From Thermaerobacter subterraneus DSM 13965 (lineage in GTDB: Bacteria; Bacillota; Sulfobacillia; Thermaerobacterales; Thermaerobacteraceae), in NCBI RefSeq assembly GCF_000183545.2, contig NZ_JH976535.1, positions 2,357,837 to 2,421,836 of the forward strand: 64,000 nt of DNA, read 5' to 3'. Shown in pieces: positions 34,302 through 42,092 of the stretch (position 1 is its first letter; every line of letters starts with the position of its first letter). The notes below the pieces were generated by a model. That model ran no database searches. It was not told where the DNA came from and was given only the letters and a program-made list of their open reading frames with translations. The translations under genes were made by a program, and so were the position numbers.

Positions 34302-35651
34302 GTGCAGGCCGCCGAGTGGGCTCGCGACATCACCGACATCCTTCACGGCCAGGACGAGCAGGGCGCCCTGGAACGGCTGGCCCGCCTGCAGCCCTTCGAC
34401 CGGGCCCAGGTCCTGGCCCACATGGAGCCCCAGGACCGCCTGCGCCTGGTCCGGAGCATGCCCGTGCCCCTGGCCGCCGAGACCCTGGAATACCTGGAAC
34501 CCGAAACCCAGTACCGCATCCTCGATCACCTGGACGAGCCCCGGGCCGCCGCCTTGCTGCAGGGAATGTCCAGCGACACGGTGGTCGACCTGCTGCTCGC
34601 CCTCCACCCGCTGCAGGCGGCCCGGCTCAAGGCTTGGCTGCCGCCCGCCTACCGCGAGCGCATCGACACCCTGATGACCTTCCCGGAGAACACGGCAGGC
34701 AGCCTGGCTACCATCGAGTACATCGCCGCCCGGGAAGGCTGGACCGTCCAGCAGGCGTTGGACCACGTGCGCAAGGTGGGCCACGACGCCGAGGTGGTCT
34801 CCTACGTCTACGTGGTGGACGCCCGCGGCCGGCTGGTACGGGTGGCATCCCTCCGGGAGCTGATCCTGGCCGATCCCCACGCGCCGCTGACCAGCGTGGG
34901 GCGGGCGGACGTGATCACCGTCCGGGCCACGGCGGACCGGGAAGAAGCGGCACGCCTCCTGACCGACTACGACTTCGTGGCCCTGCCGGTGGTCGACGAC
35001 CAGCATCGCCTGCTGGGCATCATCACCATCGACGACATCGTCGACGTGATCCACCGCGAGGCGACGGAAGACATCCAGCGGCTGGGCGGCAGCGTGCCCC
35101 TGGCCGAGTCCTACTTCAAGACCCCCGTACCCATGCTGTTCCGCAAGCGGGTGGGGTGGCTGCTGACCCTGTTCATCGCCGGCGCCTACACCAGCACCGT
35201 CCTGCACCACTTCGAGGGCCTGCTGGCCCAGGTGGTCGGGCTGACCTTCTTCATCCCGCTGCTGATCGGCACGGGCGGCAACACGGGCAGCCAGACGGTG
35301 GCGACCCTGGTCCGGGCCCTGGCGGTGGGCGAGGTCACCTTCCGGGACATGCTGCGCGTCCTGGCCCGGGAAGTGGCCACGGGGGCGCTGCTGGGCGCGG
35401 TGATGGCCGCCGCTGCCCTGATCCGTGCCTACATGCTGGGCGTGGGCCACCAGCTGGGTCCCGTGGTGGCAGTGACGGCCCTGTTCATCGTGGTCTGGGC
35501 GTCCATGGTGTCGGCGGTGCTGCCCCTTTTGCTCCATCGCCTGCGGGTCGACCCGGCGGTGGTGTCGGGTCCCTTCATCAGCACCCTGGTGGACGGGACG
35601 GGACTCTTCATCTACTTTTCCGTAGCCCGCGCGCTTCTCAACCTGAGCTAG
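34302..35651 (+). CDS. mgtE: MgtE-type magnesium transporter
   Basis: 449 residues from GTG with GGGGGA about 7 nt upstream. The N-terminal domain is the helical MgtE-N (about 15-120, with PFDRAQVLAHMEPQDRLRLV and MSSDTVVDLLLALHP). Two CBS domains follow (about 125-245, with VVDARGRLVRVASLRELIL and VVDDQHRLLGIITIDDIVDV). Five membrane helices end the protein, with FIPLLIGTGGNTGSQTVATLVRAL as the pore-lining region (key GGNTGSQ). It takes up Mg2+ and closes when its cytosolic domains bind Mg2+. Confidence 0.95.
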   Translation: MQAAEWARDITDILHGQDEQGALERLARLQPFDRAQVLAHMEPQDRLRLVRSMPVPLAAETLEYLEPETQYRILDHLDEPRAAALLQGMSSDTVVDLLLALHPLQAARLKAWLPPAYRERIDTLMTFPENTAGSLATIEYIAAREGWTVQQALDHVRKVGHDAEVVSYVYVVDARGRLVRVASLRELILADPHAPLTSVGRADVITVRATADREEAARLLTDYDFVALPVVDDQHRLLGIITIDDIVDVIHREATEDIQRLGGSVPLAESYFKTPVPMLFRKRVGWLLTLFIAGAYTSTVLHHFEGLLAQVVGLTFFIPLLIGTGGNTGSQTVATLVRALAVGEVTFRDMLRVLAREVATGALLGAVMAAAALIRAYMLGVGHQLGPVVAVTALFIVVWASMVSAVLPLLLHRLRVDPAVVSGPFISTLVDGTGLFIYFSVARALLNLS

Positions 35652-35664
35652 GGGGCCCACGGCC

Positions 35665-37110
35665 GTGAGCTGCGGACCGGACGCCGGCCGTTACTCTGGT
35701 GGGACGAACAGGCCCGGCCGCCAGGGGAACCCGCCTGCCCCCGGCCCGGACATGACGGCCGTACCCCGGGTGCCCGGCGCCATCCTCCTGGGCGGTCACG
35801 TGCTGGGGGCCTTACCCCTCTGGCTGGCAGGAGGGCGGGCCGCGGTCCCTGCGGACCTGCCCGGCCCTCCGCCTCTAGGTCTCGGCCTGGCGGTGGCAAC
35901 CCGCCCCTGCCGCCGCCCCGGCACCGCCCGTGGGGCGGATCCCGAACCGAGTAAGGGCCCGCTCCTTCCTAGGGATCCGCTGCGGGAGCGAATGGGCCGG
36001 CTGCTGGAGGCCGCAGCCCTTCGCCCCGGCCCCCCGCCCTCCGTCCTGGCCCTGGCCCGGGAGGCGGCGCTGGCCCTGGGTGCCTGGCCACGGGCGGTGG
36101 CCATGGCCCTGGGCGGGCTGCGCTGGGCCGGTCCGCCGCCGGACCTGGGCTCCGTCGCGGGTCTGGGCCCGCCCGGCCCGGCCCCGGTCGCCGGGGACGC
36201 AGGGGGAAGGCCAGGAGGCCGGGTGGCCGGAAGCGGGCCGGCCGGGGGCGCGGGCACGGGCGGCCCGGCGGGACACCCCCCGGAAGGGGCCGGGACCGGC
36301 GCCCCCTCCGGACCCCCTCCGGGAGACGAGGGGGGCTGGCCGTCGCCCCTGGCGGCCGGACGGGCTCGGGCCTTTGCCGCCCTGCCCGCCGGCTGGCTTG
36401 AACCCCTGAGCCGGGGCTTGCTGCTGGCCGGCCCCCTTCCCGCGGCGACTTCCCGGCCGGATGATACCTGGCCGGAGCTGCCGCCGCCGCCGGAGTGGTG
36501 CTGGGCTGCCCGCTGGTCCCAGGGCCCCGACCCCGTCCTGGTCCGGGTGCTGGAGCGGGAAGCCCGCTGGCTGGCGGGCTGGCGCCGCCGGCTACCTGCC
36601 GACCTTCCCACCGACCCGCGCCCCCGCCGCCCCACGGGGGGAGCACCGGGGCCGGAGACGGACCCGGCGGGGGGCGGCGGCCGGCCCGCAGCTGCCGCCG
36701 GCGATCCCGACCGGGTCCTGGGCGCCTTGCTGCGGGAGGCTGCAGCCCTGGGCCGGTTCGTCCGGGACCAGGGGCTGGTCCCGCCGGCGGTGGCAACGGC
36801 CGGCGAGCGGCTGGAGGCCGCGCTGCGGCAGCTGGGCTGGGACCCCGGCGGGCCGGGAAGCCCCCCCGCCTGGCCGGCCTGGCACGTGGCCTGGCCCGTT
36901 TGGGCCCTGTGGCTGGCTCCTGCGGGAGCGGGCGACGGCGGCGCGGCCCGCCGGGTCGCCCGCGACCTGGGGCGGCTGGGCTGGTGGGCGGTGCAGCTCT
37001 ACCCGGTCCAGGCGGGAGCCCGCTGGCGGCTGGTGGCCGGACCGGCCTCCTCTCCCAAGGGAGAGGACCCGGCCCGACAGGGAAGCTCGCCGGGCCGGCC
37101 GAAGGCATAG
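35665..37110 (+). CDS. Hypothetical low-complexity protein
   Basis: 481 residues from GTG 13 nt after mgtE, or 452 from an ATG at 35752; neither has a strong ribosome site. I recognise no family. Features: long Pro/Gly/Ala-rich blocks (about 135-215 and 310-345) separating three more structured segments with leucine-rich helices and several Trp residues, the last being GPAWPVWALWL-like followed by RRVARDLGRLGWWAVQLYPVQAG. No signal peptide is clear. The antisense strand is also open across it, as expected at this GC content, so coding status rests on position and the ordered helical segments. One exact copy of the dispersed word lies at 36753. Confidence 0.5.
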   Translation: MSCGPDAGRYSGGTNRPGRQGNPPAPGPDMTAVPRVPGAILLGGHVLGALPLWLAGGRAAVPADLPGPPPLGLGLAVATRPCRRPGTARGADPEPSKGPLLPRDPLRERMGRLLEAAALRPGPPPSVLALAREAALALGAWPRAVAMALGGLRWAGPPPDLGSVAGLGPPGPAPVAGDAGGRPGGRVAGSGPAGGAGTGGPAGHPPEGAGTGAPSGPPPGDEGGWPSPLAAGRARAFAALPAGWLEPLSRGLLLAGPLPAATSRPDDTWPELPPPPEWCWAARWSQGPDPVLVRVLEREARWLAGWRRRLPADLPTDPRPRRPTGGAPGPETDPAGGGGRPAAAAGDPDRVLGALLREAAALGRFVRDQGLVPPAVATAGERLEAALRQLGWDPGGPGSPPAWPAWHVAWPVWALWLAPAGAGDGGAARRVARDLGRLGWWAVQLYPVQAGARWRLVAGPASSPKGEDPARQGSSPGRPKA

Positions 37111-37174
37111 GCGGGACGAAACCGGCAGGGGATGCACAACCGGCAGGGAACGCACCCGGAAGGATGATCAGGCC

Positions 37175-37624
37175 ATGACCCAAGCGGAAGGTCCCAACCT
37201 GGCGGTGGCGCGGGCCGCCCTGCGGCTGGCCACCTCGGCTACCCGCAGCGACGAGGGCCGGATCAAGGACGAGCTCCTGCGCCAGGGCATCCGGGGCGTG
37301 GCGGTGGACTTCGGCGGACCGTACGTGGAGTCCATCGGCAGCATGGTGCAGAGGGCCATCGTCGCCGCCCGGCGCGAGGGCGTCATCGCACCCATCCACC
37401 CCCACGAGGGGGCGGTGGCCGGGGCGGCCAGGGAAGCGCTGGCCCAGCTGGCGGGCCGGGCGCTGGGTTTCAACGTGGGCGGCAAGGTGGCCATCGCCCG
37501 GCTGGGGGAGCACCTGGCCTGTGCCGTCTTCGTGGGGGTCGGCCTGGTGCACCTGGACGACGTGGCCGTGGGCCTGGCCCACCGGGCCGTGCCTGACGTG
37601 GCGCCCCGCAGCGGTCCGGCGTGA
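37175..37624 (+). CDS. HutP family protein
   Basis: 149 residues. The middle and end match HutP, the histidine- and Mg-dependent RNA-binding antiterminator of Bacillus hut: GSMVQRAIVAARREGVI, then HPHEGAVAGAAREAL, where Bacillus HutP has the metal-binding ESHALYHA, and a C-terminal AVGLAHRAV where HutP ends with its GVGINHI segment. No histidine-utilisation genes are in the window, so the target RNA is unknown. The start ATG at 37175 has GGAAGGA 11-12 nt upstream. Confidence 0.72.
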   Translation: MTQAEGPNLAVARAALRLATSATRSDEGRIKDELLRQGIRGVAVDFGGPYVESIGSMVQRAIVAARREGVIAPIHPHEGAVAGAAREALAQLAGRALGFNVGGKVAIARLGEHLACAVFVGVGLVHLDDVAVGLAHRAVPDVAPRSGPA

Positions 37625-37752
37625 CCGGCGGGTCTGCCGTGACCGGCGGCGGTCCGGCGGATCCGGCGGCGGCACCCGCTACCTGCTCCGCGGACCCTGG
37701 CAACCCGCGGGCCTCGGCAACCCGCCGGCCTGGCGGCCAGCGCTACAAGGTC

Positions 37753-37819
37753 CGTGTCAACTCAGCTAAAAATGTTACCCAACGGGTCCTGATCACTCAC
37801 GTAAGAATGTCACCGAACG
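37753..37819. repeat. Left terminal inverted repeat of the insertion sequence
   Basis: Contains CTCAGCTAAAAATGTTACC and GATCACTCACGTAAGAATGT, matching the complement of the right end. The transposase stop codon lies 3 bp inside it. Confidence 0.7.
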
Positions 37820-37821
37820 CC

Positions 37822-38983
37822 TCAATCGGCGGACATGGCCGTTTCCGGGGGATGCTGCAGGCCCGCGATGAGCTCATCCAACTCCCGATGGAGTTGCAGC
37901 GGGTTGAGGGACTGCCGTAGGGCCAGCCAGCGCGCCCGTTCCTCGGGCGAGAGCACGTCGCGCTCGAGGATGCGATCCAGCGGGGGCCGGGCGGCGTCGT
38001 AGGATTTGCGCACCCGGGCGCCGTCCCGGACCTTGTTCTTGAGCTTCCGGGTTGGGAGGAACAGGTTGGCGTAGAGGTCCAAGCGGGCGTAGAGCCGGTT
38101 GAGCTGTTCGACTTGCTCGGGGCGGTCGTAGCGGGCGTAGCCGACGATCTCCCGGACCAGCTGGCGGTTGCGCTGCTCGACGTGGGCGTTGTCGTTCTTG
38201 CGATAGGGGCGGCTGCGGGTGAACGTCAGGTGGTGTACCTTGGCGTACCGCTGCAGGTGATGGTTGACGAACTCGGCACCGTTGTCGGTGTGCAGGCCCC
38301 CAGACGGGATAGGGCCATTGGGCGATCAGGTCCTGGATGGCTTCGTGGACGGCGCGCTGGCTTCGGCCGAGCAAGGCGCGGCGGCGGCTCCAGCCCGTCA
38401 CGATGTCGACCATGCTGAGGGTGTACGCGTACTGGCCGGCGGTCGAGCCGCCGTTGTGTTCAACCAGATCGACCTCCAAGGCCCCGGGGCGGGCTTCGTC
38501 CCAGTCGTAGGTGGCCATGGGGATCTGGCTTTGCAGCAGCCCCGGTCGCGGACGAGGAAGCCGGCGGCGCGGCTTGGGCGAGGGCATCGCAGCGAGGCGG
38601 CGGGCCAGGGTGGCCCGGCTGATCTTCCGGAGGGCCTCGCGCACGGCGTCTGTGAGGACGACTTCCCCGTGGGCGGCCAGGTGCTCGGCCATGGGCAAGA
38701 GCACCGGGTGAAGCCGTTCGGCGCAAGGGTAGTCCAGTGCTTCCCAGATCCGTGCGATGACCGGCAAGGCCTCGAGGTAGCGCAGGGCCCGCTTGCGACG
38801 GCGCTTGGCCGGGGCCGGCGGCGTGGCCTGTCGGAGGACCCGGATCGTGTACTTGCGGTGGTAACCACAGACTTGCTGGACTTCGTTCAGGATCTCGGTG
38901 CGTTCCCGGCGGGTTCGGGCCGCCCAGTACCGTTCTCGCATGGTGGCGAGATACTCGCGGCGGCTGGCGAGTGACATCGGCAC
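37822..38983 (-). pseudogene. Transposase, split by a single frameshift
   Basis: The N-terminal frame runs from GTG 38983 (AAGGGA 6 nt upstream; ATG at 38977 also possible) and contains a helical DNA-binding region with CGYHRKYTIRVLRQ, then the first catalytic Asp in ALEVDLVEHNGG. At a run of five G in CTGGGGGCC (about 38307-38311, minus strand) the frame breaks. Continuing in another frame gives GLHTDNGAEFVNHH (second Asp) and RKNDNAHVEQRNRQLV (Glu), then an intact C-terminus to the stop at 37822. One G fewer would restore a full protein of about 386 residues. It could be a dead copy, a homopolymer sequencing error, or slippage-dependent expression. Confidence 0.85.
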
Positions 38984-38989
38984 AGCACG

Positions 38990-39058
38990 TCCCTTCGGTA
39001 AGATTTCTCCGTGAGTGATCCGGGACCCCTTCGGTTACATTTTGGCTGAGTGATTGCG
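38990..39058. repeat. Right terminal inverted repeat of the insertion sequence
   Basis: Complement of the left end, reading inward CACTCAGCCAAAATGTAACC then GGATCACTCACGGAG. The transposase start lies 7 bp inside. Confidence 0.7.
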
Positions 39059-39063
39059 AGGTC

Positions 39064-39092
39064 TTGCCGGACGCCCGGGCGCCTTGTATAAT
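39064..39092 (+). promoter_or_regulatory. Promoter of the aromatic biosynthesis operon
   Basis: TTGCCG (39064-39069), exactly 17 bp, then TATAAT (39087-39092). It starts one base after the candidate target duplication of the insertion sequence, so the insertion has removed whatever native sequence lay upstream of -35. Confidence 0.8.
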
Positions 39093-39105
39093 TCGCGAAT
39101 AACAA

Positions 39106-39227
39106 CCGGCCGCAGCCGGTGCAGGACGGTAGGCTTCACGGTAAGACGCGGCCGGTTCCCGACTCCTTTTCAAATCCATCGGCAGCCGCTGCGTAGAACG
39201 GCAGGACGGTAGGGGCGGATTCCTCCC
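39106..39227 (+). promoter_or_regulatory. Structured leader of the aro operon with duplicated 13-nt motif
   Basis: CCGGCCGC (39106-39113) pairs with GCGGCCGG (39148-39155). GCAGGACGGTAGG occurs at 39121-39133 inside that stem and again at 39201-39213, exactly 80 nt later. The second copy is followed by GGCGG (39214-39218), which can pair with CCGCC (39226-39230) and thereby overlaps the terminator hairpin that follows. No T-box sequence or leader peptide rich in aromatic codons was found. Confidence 0.5.
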
Positions 39228-39248
39228 GCCACCCTTCGGTGGCTTTTT
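39228..39248 (+). terminator. Intrinsic terminator (attenuator) in the aro leader
   Basis: GCCACC, loop CTTC, GGTGGC and then five T. It lies 43 bp before the first gene of the operon and after its promoter, so transcription of the operon must pass it. Confidence 0.75.
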
Positions 39249-39291
39249 CCTTTCTGTCCTCGCTGCGCAGGGGCCGGGCAAGGAGGGAAGG

Positions 39292-39726
39292 ATGGTGCGC
39301 GGGATACGGGGTGCCGTAGTCGCCGAGGACAACAGTCCCGAGGCGATCCGCCGGGCGACCCGCGAGCTCTTGCAGGCCATGGTTGCGATGAATGAAGCTT
39401 CAGTCGATGATATTGTTGCGGTGTTCTTCACGGTGACCCGGGACCTGGACCGTGCCTTCCCCGCTTCCGCGGTGCGGGAGCTGGGCTGGACCCACGTCCC
39501 GCTGCTGGACGCCATGGCGCCGCCGGTGGACGATGACCTGCCCCGCTGCATCCGGGCCCTGGTGCTGGTGAACACCGACCGGTCGCCCCGGGAGATCCGG
39601 CACGTCTACCTGGGCCAGGCCCGCTGCCTGCGGCCCGACCTGGCCACCTGGCAACCCGGCGGAGTCCTGGACGGCCTGGACGGCCTGGCCGTCGCCCAGG
39701 CCCTGGCGGGAGGGAATCGAGGGTGA
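39292..39726 (+). CDS. aroH: Chorismate mutase, AroH type
   Basis: 144 residues with the AroH trimer fold: [18 protein letters not shown] at the N-terminus (the Arg of RGIRGA binds substrate), [23 protein letters not shown], and C-terminal IRALVLVNT and [15 protein letters not shown]. It converts chorismate to prephenate. AAGGAGGGAAGG precedes the ATG. It is the first gene of the operon, and its TGA overlaps the GTG start of aroF. Its product feeds tyrA two genes downstream. Confidence 0.95.
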   Translation: MVRGIRGAVVAEDNSPEAIRRATRELLQAMVAMNEASVDDIVAVFFTVTRDLDRAFPASAVRELGWTHVPLLDAMAPPVDDDLPRCIRALVLVNTDRSPREIRHVYLGQARCLRPDLATWQPGGVLDGLDGLAVAQALAGGNRG

Positions 39727-40946
39727 TCGTTATCATGCATCCCCACGCCACACCCGACGACGTCGAGCAGGTCAAGGAGCGCCTCCGCCAGGCGGGGCTG
39801 CGGCCCTACGTGGCCCAGGGCGACGAGCGGGTGGTGATCCACGGCCACGGCAATCCCCGCGCTCTGGACGGCCAGCAGGTGGAGACCCTGCGGGGGGTGG
39901 AGAGGGTGGTCACCGTCAGCCGGCCCTACAAGCTGGCCAGCCGCGAGTTCCGGCCCGAGCCGACGGTGGTGGCGGCGGGCGGCGTGCCCTTCGGCGGCGA
40001 TGCCATCCCCATCATCGCCGGGCCGTGTTCCGTGGAGAGCGAGGCCGGGCTGCTGGAGATCGCCGGGTTCCTCCGGCGGGCGGGGGGCGCAGCCCTGCGC
40101 GGCGGTGCCTTCAAGCCCCGCACCTCCCCCTACAGCTTTCAGGGTCTTGGCCAGGAGGGCCTGCGGCTGCTGGCGCTGGCCCGGCAGGTGACGGGCCTGC
40201 CCGTGGTGACCGAGGTGATGGCCCCCGAGCAGGTGGAGCAGGTGGCTGCCTACGCCGACGTCCTTCAGATCGGCGCCCGCAACATGCAGAACTTCCCCTT
40301 GCTGCAGGCGGTGGGCCGGACCCGCAAGCCGGTGCTCCTCAAGCGGGGCTTCATGGCCACGGTGGAAGAGTGGCTGCTGGCCGCGGAGTACATCCTGGCC
40401 GAGGGCAATCCCCACGTGATCCTCTGCGAGCGCGGCATCCGCACCTTCGAGACGTCGACCCGCAACACCCTGGACCTCAACGCCGTGGCCGTGGCCAAGA
40501 GCCTGACCCACCTGCCGGTGATCGTCGATCCCAGCCACGGCACCGGTCACCGGGAGTACGTGATCCCCCTGGCCCGGGCGGCCGTGGCCGTGGGGGCCGA
40601 CGGGCTGATCGTGGAGGTGCACCCGCGGCCCGACCAGGCCCTGTCCGACGGCAACCAGAGCCTGGACTTCGCCCAGTTCCAGCAGCTGGTGGAAGAGGTC
40701 GAAGCCGTGGCCCGGGCCCTCGGCCGCCGGCTGTTCCGCCACGGGGACGAACCCGGCCGGCAGGCGGCCCGTGACGGGACCGTCACCGGGGCAGGCCGGG
40801 AAGGACGGGCGGGCGCCGGCCGCGAAGGCCGGGGCGACGGCCAACCCGGCCTTCCCCGCCCCGGCGAGCCGGACGTACCCGTCGGGCCGGCGGCGGGGGG
40901 GGCGGCACCCTCCCCGAGGCGGGCCGCCGCCGGTGGGGGCAACTGA
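39723..40946 (+). CDS. aroF: DAHP synthase, type I beta with N-terminal ACT-like domain
   Basis: 407 residues. Residues 1-70 are a ferredoxin-like/ACT regulatory domain ([21 protein letters not shown]). The barrel has [59 protein letters not shown] and [14 protein letters not shown]. It condenses PEP with erythrose 4-phosphate, the entry step of the pathway, and such N-terminal domains often give Tyr/Phe feedback. The last 65 residues are Gly/Ala/Arg-rich tail beyond the barrel. GTGA overlap with aroH. Confidence 0.95.
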   Translation: MIVIMHPHATPDDVEQVKERLRQAGLRPYVAQGDERVVIHGHGNPRALDGQQVETLRGVERVVTVSRPYKLASREFRPEPTVVAAGGVPFGGDAIPIIAGPCSVESEAGLLEIAGFLRRAGGAALRGGAFKPRTSPYSFQGLGQEGLRLLALARQVTGLPVVTEVMAPEQVEQVAAYADVLQIGARNMQNFPLLQAVGRTRKPVLLKRGFMATVEEWLLAAEYILAEGNPHVILCERGIRTFETSTRNTLDLNAVAVAKSLTHLPVIVDPSHGTGHREYVIPLARAAVAVGADGLIVEVHPRPDQALSDGNQSLDFAQFQQLVEEVEAVARALGRRLFRHGDEPGRQAARDGTVTGAGREGRAGAGREGRGDGQPGLPRPGEPDVPVGPAAGGAAPSPRRAAAGGGN

Positions 40947-40949
40947 CCG

Positions 40950-42092
40950 GTGTGCCCCGAGGCCCCCGGCCCGGCCTGCGACCCCGCCTTCGAATCCCGG
41001 AGGCTTCCTGATCCGTTGCCAGGGCCGCGAGGGGACGGGCCCGTCGCGGCCTCCGAGCCGGGCGGCCGTCCGGGCGGCGACCGGCTGGAGCGCTGGCGGG
41101 GGCGCGTTTTGGCTGTGGTCGGCCTGGGCCAGATCGGCGGCTCCCTGGCCGCCGCCGCCCGCCCCCTGGTGGGCAGGGTGCTGGGGTTCGACCGGGATCC
41201 GGCCGCCCTGGACCACGCCCTGGCGGCCGGGTGGGTCGACGCCGGTTCGTCCGCCGGGTTGGACCTGCTCAGGGAGGCCGATGCCGTCGTGCTGGCCGTG
41301 CCCCTGGGCGCCATGCCGGCGGTGCTGGAGCAGGCCCGGCCCTTCCTGCGGCCGGGGGTGCTGCTCACCGACACCGGCAGCGTCAAGGGGCCGGTGGTGG
41401 CCGCCGCCCGGCAGCACGTGCCCGCCCAGGTGGCTTTTGTGGGCGGCCATCCCATGGCCGGCACCGAGCGGTGGGGCGCCGCCGCGGCCGATCCCGGGCT
41501 CTTCCGGGGGTGCACCTGGGTCCTCACCCCCGCCGCCCCCTGGGGCGACGAGGCGGCCCGGCCCTGGATCCCGCTGCTGGAGGCCGCCGGTGCCCGGGTC
41601 CTCCTGATGGATCCCGTCGATCACGACCGGCACGTGGCCCTGGCCAGCCACCTGCCCCTGCTGGTGGCCGCCGCCCTGGCAGGCACCGCCCGCCGGGGCG
41701 CGGGAAGCCTCCCCCACCTGGCCGGCCTGGTGGCCGGCGGCTTTCGCGACACCACCCGGGTGGCCGGCGGCCACCCCGTGCTGGGGCGGGACATGCTGCG
41801 CGCCAACTGGGTCCATCTGGCCCCGTGGCTCGAGATTCTGAAGGAAGAACTTGACCGGCTGGCCCGGGCGGTGAGCCCGGCCGGGCCCGGGGAAGGACCG
41901 GCGGGTCCGGAAGGCCGCGCCGGGGGGACCGGCGCCGGAGGGGATGACCTCACCGCGCTGCCCCAGGGGGACGAAGGGGGCGATCCCCTCTTCCGCTATC
42001 TGGACGCGGCCCGCCGCTTCCGGGAGGCCATCCTGCACCGGCCCGGGCCGTCCGCGGAGACCGCCCGGCCAGGCTCCAGCGAGGATGGGTGA
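40950..42092 (+). CDS. tyrA: Prephenate (or arogenate) dehydrogenase
   Basis: 380 residues from GTG. A 50-residue disordered start precedes the NAD motif VLAVVGLGQIGGSLAAAA. The substrate part has LLTDTGSVKGPVV, FVGGHPMAGTERWG, HDRHVALASHLPLLVAAAL and GGFRDTTRVAGGHPVL, where the His residues and Arg bind prephenate. It makes 4-hydroxyphenylpyruvate (or tyrosine from arogenate). A Gly-rich insertion lies near 310-345, and no ACT domain follows. GTGA overlap with aroA. Confidence 0.92.
   Translation: MCPEAPGPACDPAFESRRLPDPLPGPRGDGPVAASEPGGRPGGDRLERWRGRVLAVVGLGQIGGSLAAAARPLVGRVLGFDRDPAALDHALAAGWVDAGSSAGLDLLREADAVVLAVPLGAMPAVLEQARPFLRPGVLLTDTGSVKGPVVAAARQHVPAQVAFVGGHPMAGTERWGAAAADPGLFRGCTWVLTPAAPWGDEAARPWIPLLEAAGARVLLMDPVDHDRHVALASHLPLLVAAALAGTARRGAGSLPHLAGLVAGGFRDTTRVAGGHPVLGRDMLRANWVHLAPWLEILKEELDRLARAVSPAGPGEGPAGPEGRAGGTGAGGDDLTALPQGDEGGDPLFRYLDAARRFREAILHRPGPSAETARPGSSEDG

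Larger units (their letters stand above)
37753..39058. mobile_element. Insertion sequence with DDE (rve-type) transposase
   Basis: About 1306 bp. Long imperfect terminal inverted repeats of about 60 bp share words such as CTCAGC, AAAATGT, ACCGAA, GGGTCC and GATCACTCACG. Each end carries two related sub-blocks starting with TCAnCTCA or TCACTCA, as for multiple transposase-binding sites. AGGTC flanks both ends (37748-37752 and 39059-39063), a candidate 5-bp target duplication. The right copy touches the -35 box of the aro promoter. The family could not be fixed from sequence; IS481-like or an unclassified relative. Confidence 0.8.

Noticed and set aside
35969..37675. A 568-codon open frame on the minus strand opposite the hypothetical protein and HutP-like genes
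   Set aside because: It is Pro/Arg-rich, crosses two genes, and has no ribosome site. Antisense frames stay open by chance at this GC content.
39119..39196. A 25-codon GTG-initiated frame in the aro leader as a possible leader peptide
   Set aside because: No ribosome site and no run of Phe, Tyr or Trp codons.
39093..39291. T-box or TRAP-type control of the aro operon
   Set aside because: The T-box consensus (AGGGTGGnACCGCG) is absent, and there are no spaced GAG/TAG triplets.
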